Shown: piece after piece, positions 11,197 to 21,909 of the stretch
Position numbering within the stretch: position 1 is the stretch's first letter
Layout: every line of letters starts with the position of its first letter
Source: Diphasiastrum complanatum
Lineage: Eukaryota > Streptophyta > Lycopodiopsida > Lycopodiales > Lycopodiaceae
Direction of reading: 5' to 3'
Assembly (NCBI GenBank): GCA_029204225.1
Contig: CM055095.1
Location: 25,466,503 to 25,530,502, forward strand
Length of the DNA: 64,000 bases
The notes under the pieces: model-generated
Database searches by the model: none
Told to the model about the DNA's origin: nothing
What the model saw: the letters and a program-made list of their open reading frames with translations, nothing else
Position numbers and translations under genes: made by a program

Positions 11197-12391
11197 TTGA
11201 AGAGGGCAATCAAGGGTAACACCAAGCAACAATTTGTCGTTGGCCCTCTTCTCTTGCTATTAGCCGCCTCTTATCTAGAAGATAGGCTTCGTAGATTTAA
11301 TGCTGATACCGTGCTTTCAATCTATGAAGAAGCACCATCAGCGTCATCACACCAGGCATCATCCTCACATAGTTGTCGATGTATACGTAGCGAGATCGCT
11401 ATTGACTCACCTCTCACGACACGTCGAAGGACTAGGCAACCGCTGCGCTACAACCATCGGCTGCCACTCGCACTGAACTACCAATTGCCCCCGCCTCTAA
11501 TGCTTCCCTTGCCTCTGCTTCCTCTTAGGGACAGTCTGTGACTATTGGAGCTACAATTCCAATCACAGCTGCCCAGGCCGCCTCACCCCCACGAACGAGA
11601 GCAACTTCATTGGAGATGCAACAGTTTATGGACATGTTAGAGGACTCCAACCGCCTTGGGGCCTCAAAAGTTTTTACCATGCCCCAAAGTCCGACGCCCT
11701 TTGAACTCCAATCCCCCAGAAGGGGATTCGAGCAAGTCCATGATTCTGAAAATATTTTTGATGACACTTTTCAGATGGAACACCAAGATACCATAGCAGC
11801 ACAAACACCAAACACCATTTGGGTTGGGCATGCGATTAAATCACCGAAGCAGTTCGACGCCATGGTACCTGAGGGCTATGAGGAAGAAGATAGTTTTGAA
11901 GAAGAAGAACCACGAGCACAAGCTCCATGCCAAACAGGGACAGTACCAACAGGTGCTCCTGCTGCTACCACCTCCATGACAGTAGATTCTGGTGATGCAA
12001 TTTCAGACATGGGTTTTGAAAATACTCTCTTCAGCCAGAAAGTCATCTAGCTGGACAAAGAATTGAAGATCACCAAGCAACATGAAACTAAGATGAAAAA
12101 GGCACAACAATCGGCTGATCGGCTCAAAGATTATGTTAGTACCCTTCAAAATGCCCTAATAACCGCACAAGGCCAAGTCGATAAGGCTGTGCAGGATGGA
12201 AACAACAAGTGTTGCTGTTACAGGGTCAAATGCAGATGGCCGAGCAAGATCGCACACGTCTCCAAGGTGAATTGGATGCGACCACCCTTGAGCGTGATGC
12301 GTATCTCCGGACTCAAATTCTTGATCATACGATAACCACTTACCCGATTTCAAGATGTGCCGCATGCATAAAGCCAAAGTTCAAGCCTTAA
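11197..12391 (+). pseudogene. Unrecognised coiled-coil ORF, one stop and frameshifts
   Basis: I do not recognise this protein. Readings at 11197-11541 (possibly starting upstream, near 11140, at FGPLEPYN) and 11538-12050 overlap in different frames. The second is acidic and Pro/Ala/Thr-rich, with a VPEGYEEEDSFEEEEPRAQA segment. After a TAG at 12048 the same frame continues as a Lys/Gln-rich heptad-like coiled coil (KKAQQSADRLKDYVSTLQNA). Near 12205 it shifts and continues QMQMAEQDRTRLQGELDATT to 12391. The order disordered acidic region then coiled coil is shared with the larger relic at 27496-30001. It may be an accessory ORF of a gypsy element, which is inference. Confidence 0.45.
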
Positions 12392-13450
12392 ATCCGCAAC
12401 CAGCTTGGAGATGGGCCATGTTTTTTTGCAAATAAGCCGACATTTTTACGCTACCGCACCAACCTATTTGTAGGTCAACCCAGAATACTGCCCTCTCAAA
12501 AGACGTGAACCTTTCACACCAGAGTTCACGGCCAACAAGATCTATTGGACTATTCTTACAGAGTATGTACAAATAGAAGATCCGTCCTTAAATCTAATTT
12601 CAAATTGCATCCAATTTTATAAGCGGTACCATTGGTGTCCAGACAAGGATGTGCGCAAGACAAAGCATCCTTCTTACTTAGAGATAATGGTACTCTCCAG
12701 GCAATGCCATAGATGACTACACTAAAGATAGTGTGAAGATAGTACAAAAATCAAACTGACGATCGATAGAAATAACAAGAGCCAAAGAATGGACAATCGA
12801 GACAAGAGGAATCCTTCAATACCACAAATTTGATGGGAAAATCAACTGAAAGCAACGTGCCCTACTTTCAAGTTTTTTTAGTTCATCAAAGACAACTAAT
12901 TTGCTTATTGCAAGGATGCATGCATAAACACACACAACATGACACAATATAGCACTATGGCACACATGATGAACACCACTCATATACATTGCACATAAGG
13001 TAATTAAAAAAATTGCAGTTCATATGATGTCTAGCTTACATAGGAAGCATAGAAGAGCATATTTGCAAACAAGAAAAATCGATTAGACGTTGCAAAAGAA
13101 AAGGCAACCTATCTATCCCTTAGAGATATGAGCATTTAGATTTTCTGTGGCATAAACGGATTAAATTGGAATAGGAAAAGCAAAGCAAAGAAAATGCCTC
13201 ACTGACCGTGGATGTCTAGGTTTTTTAAGGGGATAAAGACATTAATTTAAAAGGTGATAAAACTTGAAAACTTTTATCAGGAGTTGACAAGCTCAAAACA
13301 AGATCGAGCCAACTTAGTGGGAAGGGTTAGTAATCTATCAATAGTAGGCTCAATTTTTCTGAATTCTACTAGTTAAGAGATGAGAATATGAAATGCTTTA
13401 GCAAGATTCCCCTCCCTCATGTGTTTAAATAGTGAACTTTTTCGAAAAAA
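12392..13450. other. Non-coding stretch upstream of FLZ gene A
   Basis: Apart from weak continuation of coding-like sequence to about 12600, I see no gene, RNA or repeat. Sequence homologous to the 5' side of FLZ gene B starts about 13480. Confidence 0.5.
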
Positions 13451-13589
13451 ATAAAGTTACTTATACACATGTACATGTCTTTTATAGAGGGCCACCCCAG
13501 GGGGCCACCAAGGGTGTCCCTCACCGGACGTCAAATTAGTATGTTATTATATTTTATTCGGGGCAGCCTACGTGAGCCTATCGTCCCCT

Positions 13590-13612
13590 CGATCGATCGA
13601 TCGATCGATCGA
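13590..13612 (+). repeat. (GATC)n microsatellite in the 5' region of FLZ gene A
   Basis: About five and a half GATC units lie in the presumed 5' untranslated region. The FLZ gene B counterpart near 36068 has only GATCGATCGC, so the repeat expanded after the duplication or contracted in B. Confidence 0.9.
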
Positions 13613-13922
13613 ATGGATGTGTTGCTTCTTCCGCCTTCTTCGAGGATTTAACAATGGATTAATCGATCCAAATATTTCTAAGCAAGATTCAGCGAGATCT
13701 TCTTCGATTTTGAATGAGCCATTGATGCTGACATGCAAGGAATCAAGGAATTTGGTAAGATCTGTTCGATCAGCTTAAAAGATTCGGGACGCAACATCTG
13801 CTGCTTAGGCGCAGGCATGAGATCATCTTGCATTTCCGGCATGTAGCCCAGTTGTGATTTATGTTTGAGCCGGGAGCATTTTGAGGATTGATAGAAAAAT
13901 GTTTGCTGTTTTTATTTCACTG

Positions 13923-14126
13923 TACTTGTCTGCTGAATGAGTCTGCTTGTCGTCATTTCTTGTAGTTGAAAATTTGTGAGAGTGGGGGAGGTCTGATCCT
14001 TTCCATAGGGAAGCGTTCTCATAGTACTTGTCTGCTGAATGAGTCTGCTCGTCGTCATTTCTTGTTGTTGAGAATTTGTGAGCGGGGGAGGTCTGGTCCT
14101 TCTAGGGAACCGTACGTATCATGTCT
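13923..14126 (+). repeat. Two-copy 102-bp tandem duplication abutting the FLZ gene A start
   Basis: TACTTGTCTGCTGAATGAGT recurs at 13923 and 14025, and the following bases match with few changes (TTGTGAG.GGGGGAGGTCTG.TCCTT and TAGGGAA). The second unit runs into the start codon at 14121. FLZ gene B has a looser duplication of the same CTTGTCTGCT.AAT segment near 36346 and 36462, so this 5' region is repeat-prone in both copies. The first unit contains ATAGGGAAGCGTTCTCA, which resembles the first codons of gene B (ATG CCA GGG AAA CGT TCC) without an ATG. Confidence 0.9.
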
Positions 14127-15335
14127 TTGTGCCTTGAGTCTCCTGCTCCCGAAACTGTGCTACGTCCAGTAGTGGAACTCGGGGAAAAGCGAGGGCTGAT
14201 GAAAAATCGTCCTCCTTCAGCTTTCAGGCAGATTGTAGGATTTAATCTTAAAGTTCCTTTAAAAAATGAGGTAGAAAATACGTGTTTGCGAGCTGAACTG
14301 CCACATGCAAAGCAGCTAGGTGGATCTCCTAAATCACCTCGTCCTTCTTCTGGTTTGGAGAGTCTATTGTGTTCTCCGCACCTTAATTCAGATTCAACTA
14401 CGCTGTTGGGCGCTGTTGGGCTTGTGGCTGATTTGAACGAAGGCATTCAGCTACCTAAGAATGATATTCTTCTAAAACATGAATGCGTTCACTCTGGGAC
14501 AACCGCGTCTGATCTGTCAACATGGTCTCATCATCAATATTCCACAGTTTTTCGAAACAAACCGAAACACAGCCACCCCATCCCAATATTTCAACCTGCG
14601 AAATTGCAGAGTCAGTTATTTGCAAAAGTTCAAGAGCAGAAAATAGGTCAAAACCAATTGCCATATGATGAACACGAGGGGCACGCTGCGACTCCCCTTC
14701 CCTTGGCAAGCGTACTTCCTCTCAGGCCTAATTCTTGTGCATTTGTATCTGTCTTCGATAACGAAGTTGAGAAGTATGATATCGCTTTGGTGCTTGATTC
14801 CATCGCCGATCAAAGCGCAGGTACACATACTGCATGTTTTGCTCCAATGGACTTTATGAAGGCTTGCTTTCTGTGCAAGAGCAAACTTGGACAGGGTCTT
14901 GACATTTACATGTACAGGTATATAAATTAAACTTGTAAAGATTAAGTACGCTTTTTCTGTTATATGCTGTCATTGCCAATGCAAGGTTTGCTTCAGCCTT
15001 CAGATCTGAACCATACATTGCTCTTGCTTTAAGATCCAACAGGGAATTATTGCCGTGCTCTTCTACAAATAGGATTTTGATCGTTTTCTCTTTTGCTATT
15101 TTTGTTTGTACCTGTTCTTGTGATCATATTGCTACTTATCAGCCTTTTTCGGACAAAAATGTTAACCGGTTTAGTTGTACTTGACAGAGGCGATAGAGCC
15201 TTTTGCAGCGCGGATTGTCGCCACCAGCAGATTGTATTCGATGAGCGTGTAGAACGTAGACAAAAATGCTCATCAGCTGCTCGCTCCAAAGGTCCTAACC
15301 AGATGTCAAGGGCAAGTACAATCGCAGCAGCTTAG
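14121..15335 (+). CDS. FCS-like zinc finger (FLZ) protein, copy A
   Basis: Two exons, 14121-14917 and 15188-15335, encode about 314 residues. The donor is CAG|GTATAT and the acceptor TTGACAG|AGG, phase 2, splitting the Arg codon of YMYRGDRAF. The FLZ domain spans the junction (residues about 250-290): CFLC, LDIYMYRGDRAFC, then ADCRHQQIVFDER. The Cys pairs CxxC and CxxxC form the zinc site. FLZ proteins bind SnRK1 kinase subunits through this domain and act as adaptors in energy and stress signalling (family knowledge). The start is the first ATG after an in-frame TAG at 14103. Compared with copy B, the N-terminal MxGKRxRP-type motif is missing. The frame of exon 1 is fully open, so the gene may be functional. 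Without splicing it would end four codons after the donor. The residues between the N-terminus and FLZ domain are Ser/Pro-rich and lack other domains. Confidence 0.85.
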
Positions 15336-16620
15336 ATTTCTTACAGAAACCGCAGCAAAGACCACCGCAAGGATCCCGATTATGTCATCTATTCTAAACA
15401 TCAAATTTGGAGTAACTGTTGCAATCCGAAAATAAACCTCTTTGATCAAAGCACACTAGGAAGTGTGAGAAATCGGATATCGATACTCGTTTCCAGATTC
15501 CAACGTGAAAACTTATAAAAATCTCAAGTAGTGTGTGAGCTCTGCATGATCCTATTGATTGCAAGAGAGCTCTGAGATAGTAGTGCCATAGGTTGGCTTT
15601 AATAGATATTATAAATAATGCGAGAACAGTGATATGCAAAGATATGTTGTACTGGAATTTCTGCAGATTCCACATCAAAAAAAAAAATTTTCGATCTCGC
15701 TTAAAAGAGATGAGTACTTTATTATCAATAGAAACTCGTATATCAATGCAAGAAGAGCTCAGGCTGCTGAGCGCCAGCGTTCTGCTATCAATATAGACAA
15801 GTGTATTGATGCATCGAATTTCACGAGGCGGTTGGAATACGGAGAAATTGAATGACAGTAGCTGGCGAACAAACTCGCCTGCTAAATAATTGAACTTTTC
15901 ACATTTGAATCTTGAGTTGAGTAAATGATACTTTGGCATCCGAGTATTTTACAAAGCACCTGTAAGTTGTGATGTTAACAAGTGAAAACCATATATACTA
16001 CAAAATCATCGAGTATTTCGAGTCTCCGCTTCACTATTTAATTTCCTTCTAGACTCGTCGATAGAACAGAAAACATGCGTCATTTAGTGCAAATCTTTGA
16101 CGCAGTTCTCGTACAAGTTCAAGCGCTTGCTGGACCCCTTAATAAAGTAATTTTGTTGCTCATCATAAATGCTTGTCGTTTCGTATTGCTATTCTGCAGC
16201 GGCCAGGCCGTTCACCTTTGCTTAATCTTAGCAGGGAGCCAGTTCTTGGAGCCATCACGGAAACATACTAAGTTCTAACATATGATCCATTCCCTGACCC
16301 AACGGCCCAACCATGTTTTGTCATTTGGTATGCTCTTTTTTTAAAATAAGACAATGCTCATTATATTGTTGACACTCATTTTTGGATGCTTTTGCGTTGC
16401 TGATATTTTCATTGTTATCATTGAATACTGAAAAGATTGGTTTGACCTTTGAATTTGCTCTTTGCATGTGCAATTTTGGCATCACTACAAAAGAAAGACA
16501 AGGGACTGCATATTATGAACTAAAAGATTGTCCTATGCAACGGAACATCATGAAAACAGTTTCTTCCTACTGTCTACAGGTATTGCTTGTAATTTCAAGT
16601 TTCATGGACTTCATTTAAGA
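15336..16620 (+). other. 3' region of FLZ gene A, duplicated in gene B
   Basis: Blocks match the 3' side of gene B, including GAAAATAAACCTCTT (15430 and 37860), CACACTAG.AAGT (15449, 37886) and GTTTTGCG-TTGAAATTTTCATTGTT-like sequence (16390-16420, 39005-39040). The homology extends past the stop codon for about 1.2 kb, so the duplication unit included 3' untranslated and flanking DNA. The short reading frames in it have no counterpart in the other copy and are not genes. Confidence 0.7.
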
Positions 16621-16938
16621 CTCTTCACCTCCACGGTCCACCTCGGTTTTGCCAAACTTACTTCAAATATGGAGTGCCTGAGAAAAAAGAAAAAGGGAAA
16701 TTTCAAAAGATCTTTCTAAAATTCTAGAAAACTAAGTATAACGTTTGCCTAAAATTCAAGAACTTCAAAGTGTAATTATAGTTTTGCCTAGAGTTAAAGA
16801 AAATTTGAGAGAATAGGAACTTACTTCATGCTTAAATTTATGATTTGCTCCATGTAGAATTTGAGAATACATTGTTCCACAAATTTTCTCATCCTACACC
16901 CTATCTTTAACTTTTAAGGGACTTTACATAGAATGTAG

Positions 16939-17058
16939 ATTATTGGAACATAGCGACCCAATTGGAGTTATCTTAATTAGCTTGACATCTAAAGCTTGTC
17001 CTAGGCTCGAGGCTCCCCTTGGAAACCAAGATGCATAAGATGCATTATTGGAACATAG
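16939..17058 (+). mobile_element. Short tRNA-derived SINE-like retroposon, copy 1, with 15-bp target duplication
   Basis: A 90-base insert (16954-17043) is flanked by perfect copies of ATTATTGGAACATAG at 16939-16953 and 17044-17058. It matches the element at 17343-17424 in opposite orientation: TTAGCTTGACATC.AAAG, an AGGCTCGAG box-B-like segment, and an end CCCCTTGGAAACCAAGA. The 5' box A is eroded. A tail ATGCATAAGATGC is present only here. The perfect target duplication shows insertion by retroposition. Confidence 0.75.
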
Positions 17059-17327
17059 TGGCAGAGAACTTGCTCTATATTGTTAACTTTAAATGGACTT
17101 TCACATTTGAACGTATTGCATTGTATTTTTAACATGCCAATGTAGTATATGGTTTATGAAGTCTCCAAAAACCTTTCTTGAAATTAAAATTGCTTATGAC
17201 TAGCATATCCCTCTCCAATATTTTCAACGTGATGAAGTTTGCCAAGCAAAAACCTCTCATAAAATAGGACTATCTATGAGTGGGATGTCCATCTAGATTG
17301 TGGAGAAGGCATGTTAGTACGAAACCT

Positions 17328-17439
17328 CCTATCCTTATAGTGCTTCTTGGTTTCCAAGGGGAGGCTCGAACCTGAGACCAAAGAAACTTTGGATGTCAAG
17401 CTAACCAACTGAGCCAACCCTGTTCCTATCCTTATAGTG
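17328..17439 (-). mobile_element. Short tRNA-derived SINE-like retroposon, copy 2, with 15-bp target duplication
   Basis: An 82-base insert (17343-17424) is flanked by perfect direct repeats CCTATCCTTATAGTG at 17328-17342 and 17425-17439. On the minus strand it has a tRNA-like box A, TGGCTCAGTTGGTTAGC, and about 40 bases on a box B, GGTTCGAGCC, the internal RNA polymerase III promoter pair. It ends CCTTGGAAACCAAGAAG, a potential hairpin with stem CTTGG/CCAAG and loop AAA. There is no poly-A or body after the tRNA head, so it is far shorter than typical plant SINEs. Relationship to copy 1 is clear and both lie within 490 bases. Confidence 0.8.
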
Positions 17440-18077
17440 ACCGTAGAGATAATGAAAAGGGGCGAATGACAATATGAGTTGGAAATTGTGTTATGAAGCT
17501 GGAATTTGTGCCAAATCCCTAGAACTTCATATTCTTTCATTCCAAAAATTGATTTTTGGGACGCTTTGTTCTGGTAGTGGAGGGTTTTCCTAGAGGAAGA
17601 ACTTGGCAATTCCGAAGGAAAAATCTGAAATTACGTGAATCGGTTGACCATAGTAAGGCCGTAAATCTAAATGATGCCAAATACTTTAGCTCATAAAAGG
17701 GTGTTTTATCGAAAATTTGAGATATTGGTCATGACCCCTTACGGAGATCTCAAATTTACAAAACCGGAAACCCGACAAGCTATTTCTTTTTATTAAGAAT
17801 ATGTTTGTGAATTTATTGACATTTCATGTGATTCCTTGGAAGGTAATTTTTAGTACCCGCTGACCTTGGACGATGTCACATGAATGAGTAATGAAATTGT
17901 TTTCTAAAAGTTATTTCTCTTATGTGAATTTGTTGGGACATTAACTGTATTTGATACTATTAATGCAACACGTTTCTTGACTTTAAAGATTTTTTTTTGT
18001 AATTCTTCTATGTCACTTCTCCTTGGGCATATTTAGGTTGATATGCACCCCTTTGGAAACTCGTGTGGTTTCCTGTT
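17440..18077. other. Non-coding AT-rich DNA, no recognised feature
   Basis: No gene, repeat or RNA could be supported between the retroposon and the polypurine-like tract at 18078. Confidence 0.5.
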
Positions 18078-18960
18078 AAAAGGGGGAGAAGTAGGAAGAA
18101 TGGAATGGAGAAACATCTATGAAAGGATTCCAGGAAGAATCCATTATTTGAATAGTTGATGACCTATTTCTTAAATCAGAAACAAAAAGATATTTTGATA
18201 TGACAGAATTCCTTTAAGAATTATAGTAGATATCTTGTTAGTAGATGTAAGAGAAGGAAATTAGAAAACACTCTTGTAGTAGAAGAGTTTTTTATTACAA
18301 GTCCGATTGAGTTGTGTCAGAACTAGGGATTCTATTGCAAGATGGTGGTTTGTTGAAACCTATTCCTTGTTGGTGGTAATCAACTTGATCTTAGTGAGGA
18401 CTGAGATCCATGAGTTGATGCAAGGAATGAAATTCACGCTAACAATATATTCTTTTGAGATTATCTTTGGTTGCAAAATAGTACTCTTTGAGAAAAATTC
18501 TCTCCTAGAGGATAATCGAGTTACAAGATTCTCGGTTAAGAAAGTATTGTGTATAGATCAGGTGATATCTGTAGAGATACGCTATGTAGTGAATCATTGT
18601 GTGATTATAAAACCTTTTGTACAAACTTTTAATCTTGTGGATCTACAAAGTATTCTTGGACTAAGTTTATATGTATGCATAAACTAGTCATTAAAACATA
18701 AGCATATTGATGAGAATTGTATAGAGACAATTGCTCACTAGGTTATAGTAATTTCTCATTGAGAATTATTTCTTGACCTATAATAGATTTAGAATCAGAT
18801 TAAATGTGGTGTTCGGTACCAAACCTAGACATTTAAATATTTTCCAATACAGCTAACCGAGTCAGGAGCGCTACTTCTGAGTTAGTTGTTTAAAATCAGC
18901 AATATGATCTTACTTATGAATATTGTTGTTGAAATGTATTGGTTATAAGTCACAACCTTT
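18078..18960 (+). mobile_element. Possible copia 3' LTR preceded by a polypurine tract
   Basis: AAAAGGGGGAGAAGTAGGAAGAA at 18078-18100 is a good polypurine tract and is followed by TGGAATGG. The downstream 850 bases are non-coding and LTR-like in composition, but the other end and a partner LTR are not visible and no pol lies upstream. This is a weak call; purine tracts also occur by chance. Confidence 0.3.
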
Positions 18961-18978
18961 ATGAGTCATTTTGGATTC

Positions 18979-19769
18979 ATTTTGTTAGCTGATGCCATGT
19001 CCCGTGGTGTCGAAGTAGAACCTCTCCACTCAAGAAGGCTTCTAGCAGAGATGAAGTTGAGAGCCGAGTCTGAGAGCACAAGAATTGTTAGTGCTAGGCT
19101 AAAATATACAGTTGTGAGCCCCATGGTACATCCCGAAAGATGGATAGCCATGTGGGAGCTATTAGATTATCTCAACTTGAGTTATGTTTTTTGATAAAGA
19201 GACCTCCTATTATGAAGTAAGAGGTGGAACTCAAATCATTATAGATTGGGGTTCACTCAGTTGCAAGAGATACTTGTATCTTCATGCATTTTGTTTGGGT
19301 ACTGATGTATGAATGTGCTTATTGTTGTTTTCTTCTCTTAAAAATTGGTTTGGGATTAGCATCAGGTAGATGTGCAGGACTTGGAAGTTGATCTACTATT
19401 CCACTGATTTATGATGTTTTCTAGTTTCGACTCTCTGAGGAGTTTTTGTTACTAGTTGTTTAGTTAAAAGTGGTGTTGATGAATTTATGATTTCAGTAGG
19501 AGTGCAATTAGTTTAATTCCTTGTCCTTTGAGTAGAGTAGACTAGGAATAATCTGCAATCTGTAAAACTAAAGACAAAACTAAAATAGTTTGTAGAGTAG
19601 TAGGAAATCGAGTTCCTGACAGGTCCTAAATCCAAGTTGAACATCCATTGTCAATTAAGAATTGAAATCAGACCATAGTTGTGCCTCTAACAGGCGGGTA
19701 CAACATCACTATACTACTATTATTCTGTAGAGAGCAGACTAGAATCCATAGCAGATTTGTTTGTCAAAT
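18979..19769 (+). repeat. 0.8-kb duplicated sequence, copy 1 (3' end of the coiled-coil ORF family)
   Basis: From GTTAGCTGATGCCATG to TTTGTTTGTCAAAT this sequence matches 29817-30776 almost throughout. A segment of about 150 bases at 30100-30253 occurs only in the second copy. The first 210 bases correspond to the C-terminal coding part of the ORF relic (SARLKYTVVSPMVHPERWIA), the remainder to its 3' flank. Sequence outside both ends differs. Copy 1 has no upstream ORF body, so it is a truncated 3' copy. Confidence 0.85.
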
Positions 19770-20470
19770 CCGATTCTGTATCGAACAGTAGCTAGTTGAA
19801 TACTCTTAGAATATCCGAGTCTCAACTAACTGAACAGTAACAACTGAAGATAATATAAACAAACATTAGTTGTTTAGCAGAATCTATAGTTGAGAAATAG
19901 AATCGTTGCTAGTTGAGAGATTCCGTAGCAAACCATGGAGAATCGATGTTAGTAGAAGTAGAGATTCCCAAACAAACACTGAAGATTCAAAACTCATTTT
20001 TTTTCAGACCATTTTTCAGTTCTTCATCGTTTTGTTTGTGTTGCTTGTTGTCCTGCATTCTTCATTTCTCTAAGCACACAATCAAATTTCTTGTTTGTCA
20101 AATTGTGATTGCTTCAGAACATCTCTATTGATCCTTCAGATCTGTGCAAACTGATCTGACACATTCTGAAACCCACTGCTGCACCGTTATTTCACGTTTC
20201 TGGACATCGATAGTTACAAAATCAAATTTTCATATTTTTTAGTTACTCAATTTTTTTTTTCAAGTTTCTCCACTTTTTTTTCGAGTTTCCACCGTTTCCA
20301 CTGTCGCACTGCTGTTTTGCACCGCCAGTAAAAATTCGAGTTTTCTCATAAAATTTCATCCGACGTTTTTTTGTATTTTTTTTGTATTTTTCGAGTTTCT
20401 CCTGTTTTCGAGTTTCTCTTGTTTTTTGAGTTTCTCTTGTTTTTTGAGTTTTTTTTTTCCAATTTCTATC
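19770..20470. other. Non-coding DNA before the repetitive leader of the gypsy element
   Basis: T-rich blocks (GAGTTTCTC repeats near 20395-20450) but no recognised gene. It may be the LTR or leader of the gypsy element whose gag starts at 21910, but no boundary could be seen. Confidence 0.4.
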
Positions 20471-21070
20471 TAACGTGCATCCGACGACTTGTTAGTCCAT
20501 ATGGCAACCGTCGTTTGCATCCACCAGATTGCCGCCGATATTGCTGCATCCGATAGTGCTTTTACACTAATTACCATCCAACATATTTCATTCGCCGACG
20601 ATTGCATCCAACGACATTCTGTCTGATGTGCCTCTGATGACTATTTCATACGAATTCCATCCAACACAGTTGCATCTGACACTGTCACTAGTATTGCATC
20701 CGACAGTGCAGTATGCTGATGGCTTGATCTAAATGGTTTTCTAGTCTGTTTACCAACTAAATAGTCTTGACAGACAGACAATCTTGAAAAACATTTGTCC
20801 GACAATTGCATCCGAAGTGCATCTGACGATCAGTTTCTTGTTTTCATCTGACGTTGCATCCGGCGATTTTATGTCCACAACGTGCACCCGAAGATTTGCA
20901 GTCAATACTATTACATCTGACAGTCTACCAGAACTTCCTTATGTCCAACGTGCACCCGCCGACGATTTGTAGCCGATATTGTTCCATCCGACAGTGTAGC
21001 TTAACTTACTTTTCATCCGACGTTGCATCCACACTCTGTCTCTACAGTTCCATCCTACAGCCCCTAAAGT
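20470..21070 (+). repeat. Diverged short repeats around CATCCGAC
   Basis: CATCCGAC or one-base variants occur about ten times in 600 bases (for example near 20479, 20547, 20696, 20808, 20983 and 21018), often followed by AG, GTT or GAT. Spacing is irregular, so it is not a simple tandem array. It lies in the presumed leader of the gypsy element. Confidence 0.6.
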
Positions 21071-21109
21071 TGTCTCCGACACTTTTCTATTCAAAGTGCA
21101 TTTGACATT

Positions 21110-21880
21110 TTGTCGCATTTTTCAACTTGAAAAATTTGTGTCGCATTTTTCGCAAAATTGTTTAGTATTTTTTTGGCGCAAATATTTTAGCACTTGTTGT
21201 CACAAATTTTGTCATATTGTTCCGTTGCATTTTTTTTCATAAATTTTTTGCATTTTGTTGCAATTTTGTCATATTTTTCGTAGTTTTTTTACACAAAAAT
21301 TTTGTCGCATTTAATCGTCGCAAAAAAAATTTCACATTTTTCGCAAAAATTCTGTCGCAAAAAAAAAAATTAAATTGTTGAATTTTTGGCAAAATTCTGT
21401 CATTGTTATTTGTCGTATTTTTCGCAATTTTTGTCCCAAAAATTATGTCGCATTTAATTGTCGCAAAAAGATTGTCGTATTTTTTGTATTTAATTGTCGC
21501 AAAAAGATTTGTCGTATTTTTTCGCATTTAATTGTCTCAAAAAAAATTGTCACTTTTTGTCCCATTATTTTAGTCCCATTGTTCGCAAATTTTAGGTCGC
21601 AAAAAAATTGTTGCATTTTTCGCAAATGTTTTGTAAAAAAAAAAATTGTCACTTTTTTCGCAACTTTTTGTCGTTTTTTTTGCAAAAAAAAATTTCTCAA
21701 AATTTTTTTTTTTGCAAAATTTTGGTCGTTTTTTTGCAAAATTGTTGTCGCAAAAAAAAATTGTCGCAAATTTTTGTAGCATTTTTACCTTTGTGATTTT
21801 TTGTAGCAATTTTTTTTGTAGCATTGTTTGTCGCAAAAAAAAAATTGTAGTATTTTTTGTCGCATTTTTACAAGTTGCAT
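21110..21880 (+). repeat. Low-complexity T/A-rich array built on TTTGTCGCAAAAA
   Basis: A long stretch of runs such as TTTTTGTCGCA and TCGCAAAAAATT, with many homopolymers. Both strands have long open readings rich in Phe, Leu, Lys and Asn, which reflects the biased composition and not genes. It precedes the gypsy gag start at 21910. About 25 variants of TCGCA or TCGTA occur. Similar but unlinked GCGAAAAATGCGA strings occur at 41100 and 47480-47580. Confidence 0.8.
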
Positions 21881-21909
21881 CACATCTGATTTGAATCCCA
21901 TCAATTCTC

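Noticed and set aside
16486-16510. CACTACAAAAGAAAG as a CACTA terminus
   Set aside because: No partner end and no transposase; the string lies in sequence homologous to the FLZ B 3' flank.
17343-17424. Functional tRNA gene
   Set aside because: Box A and B are present but the acceptor stem does not pair and flanking direct repeats show a retroposed insert.
21237-21894. Overlapping long open readings on both strands
   Set aside because: They arise from T/A-rich low-complexity DNA without stops, and their residues (Phe, Lys, Asn) mirror the base composition.
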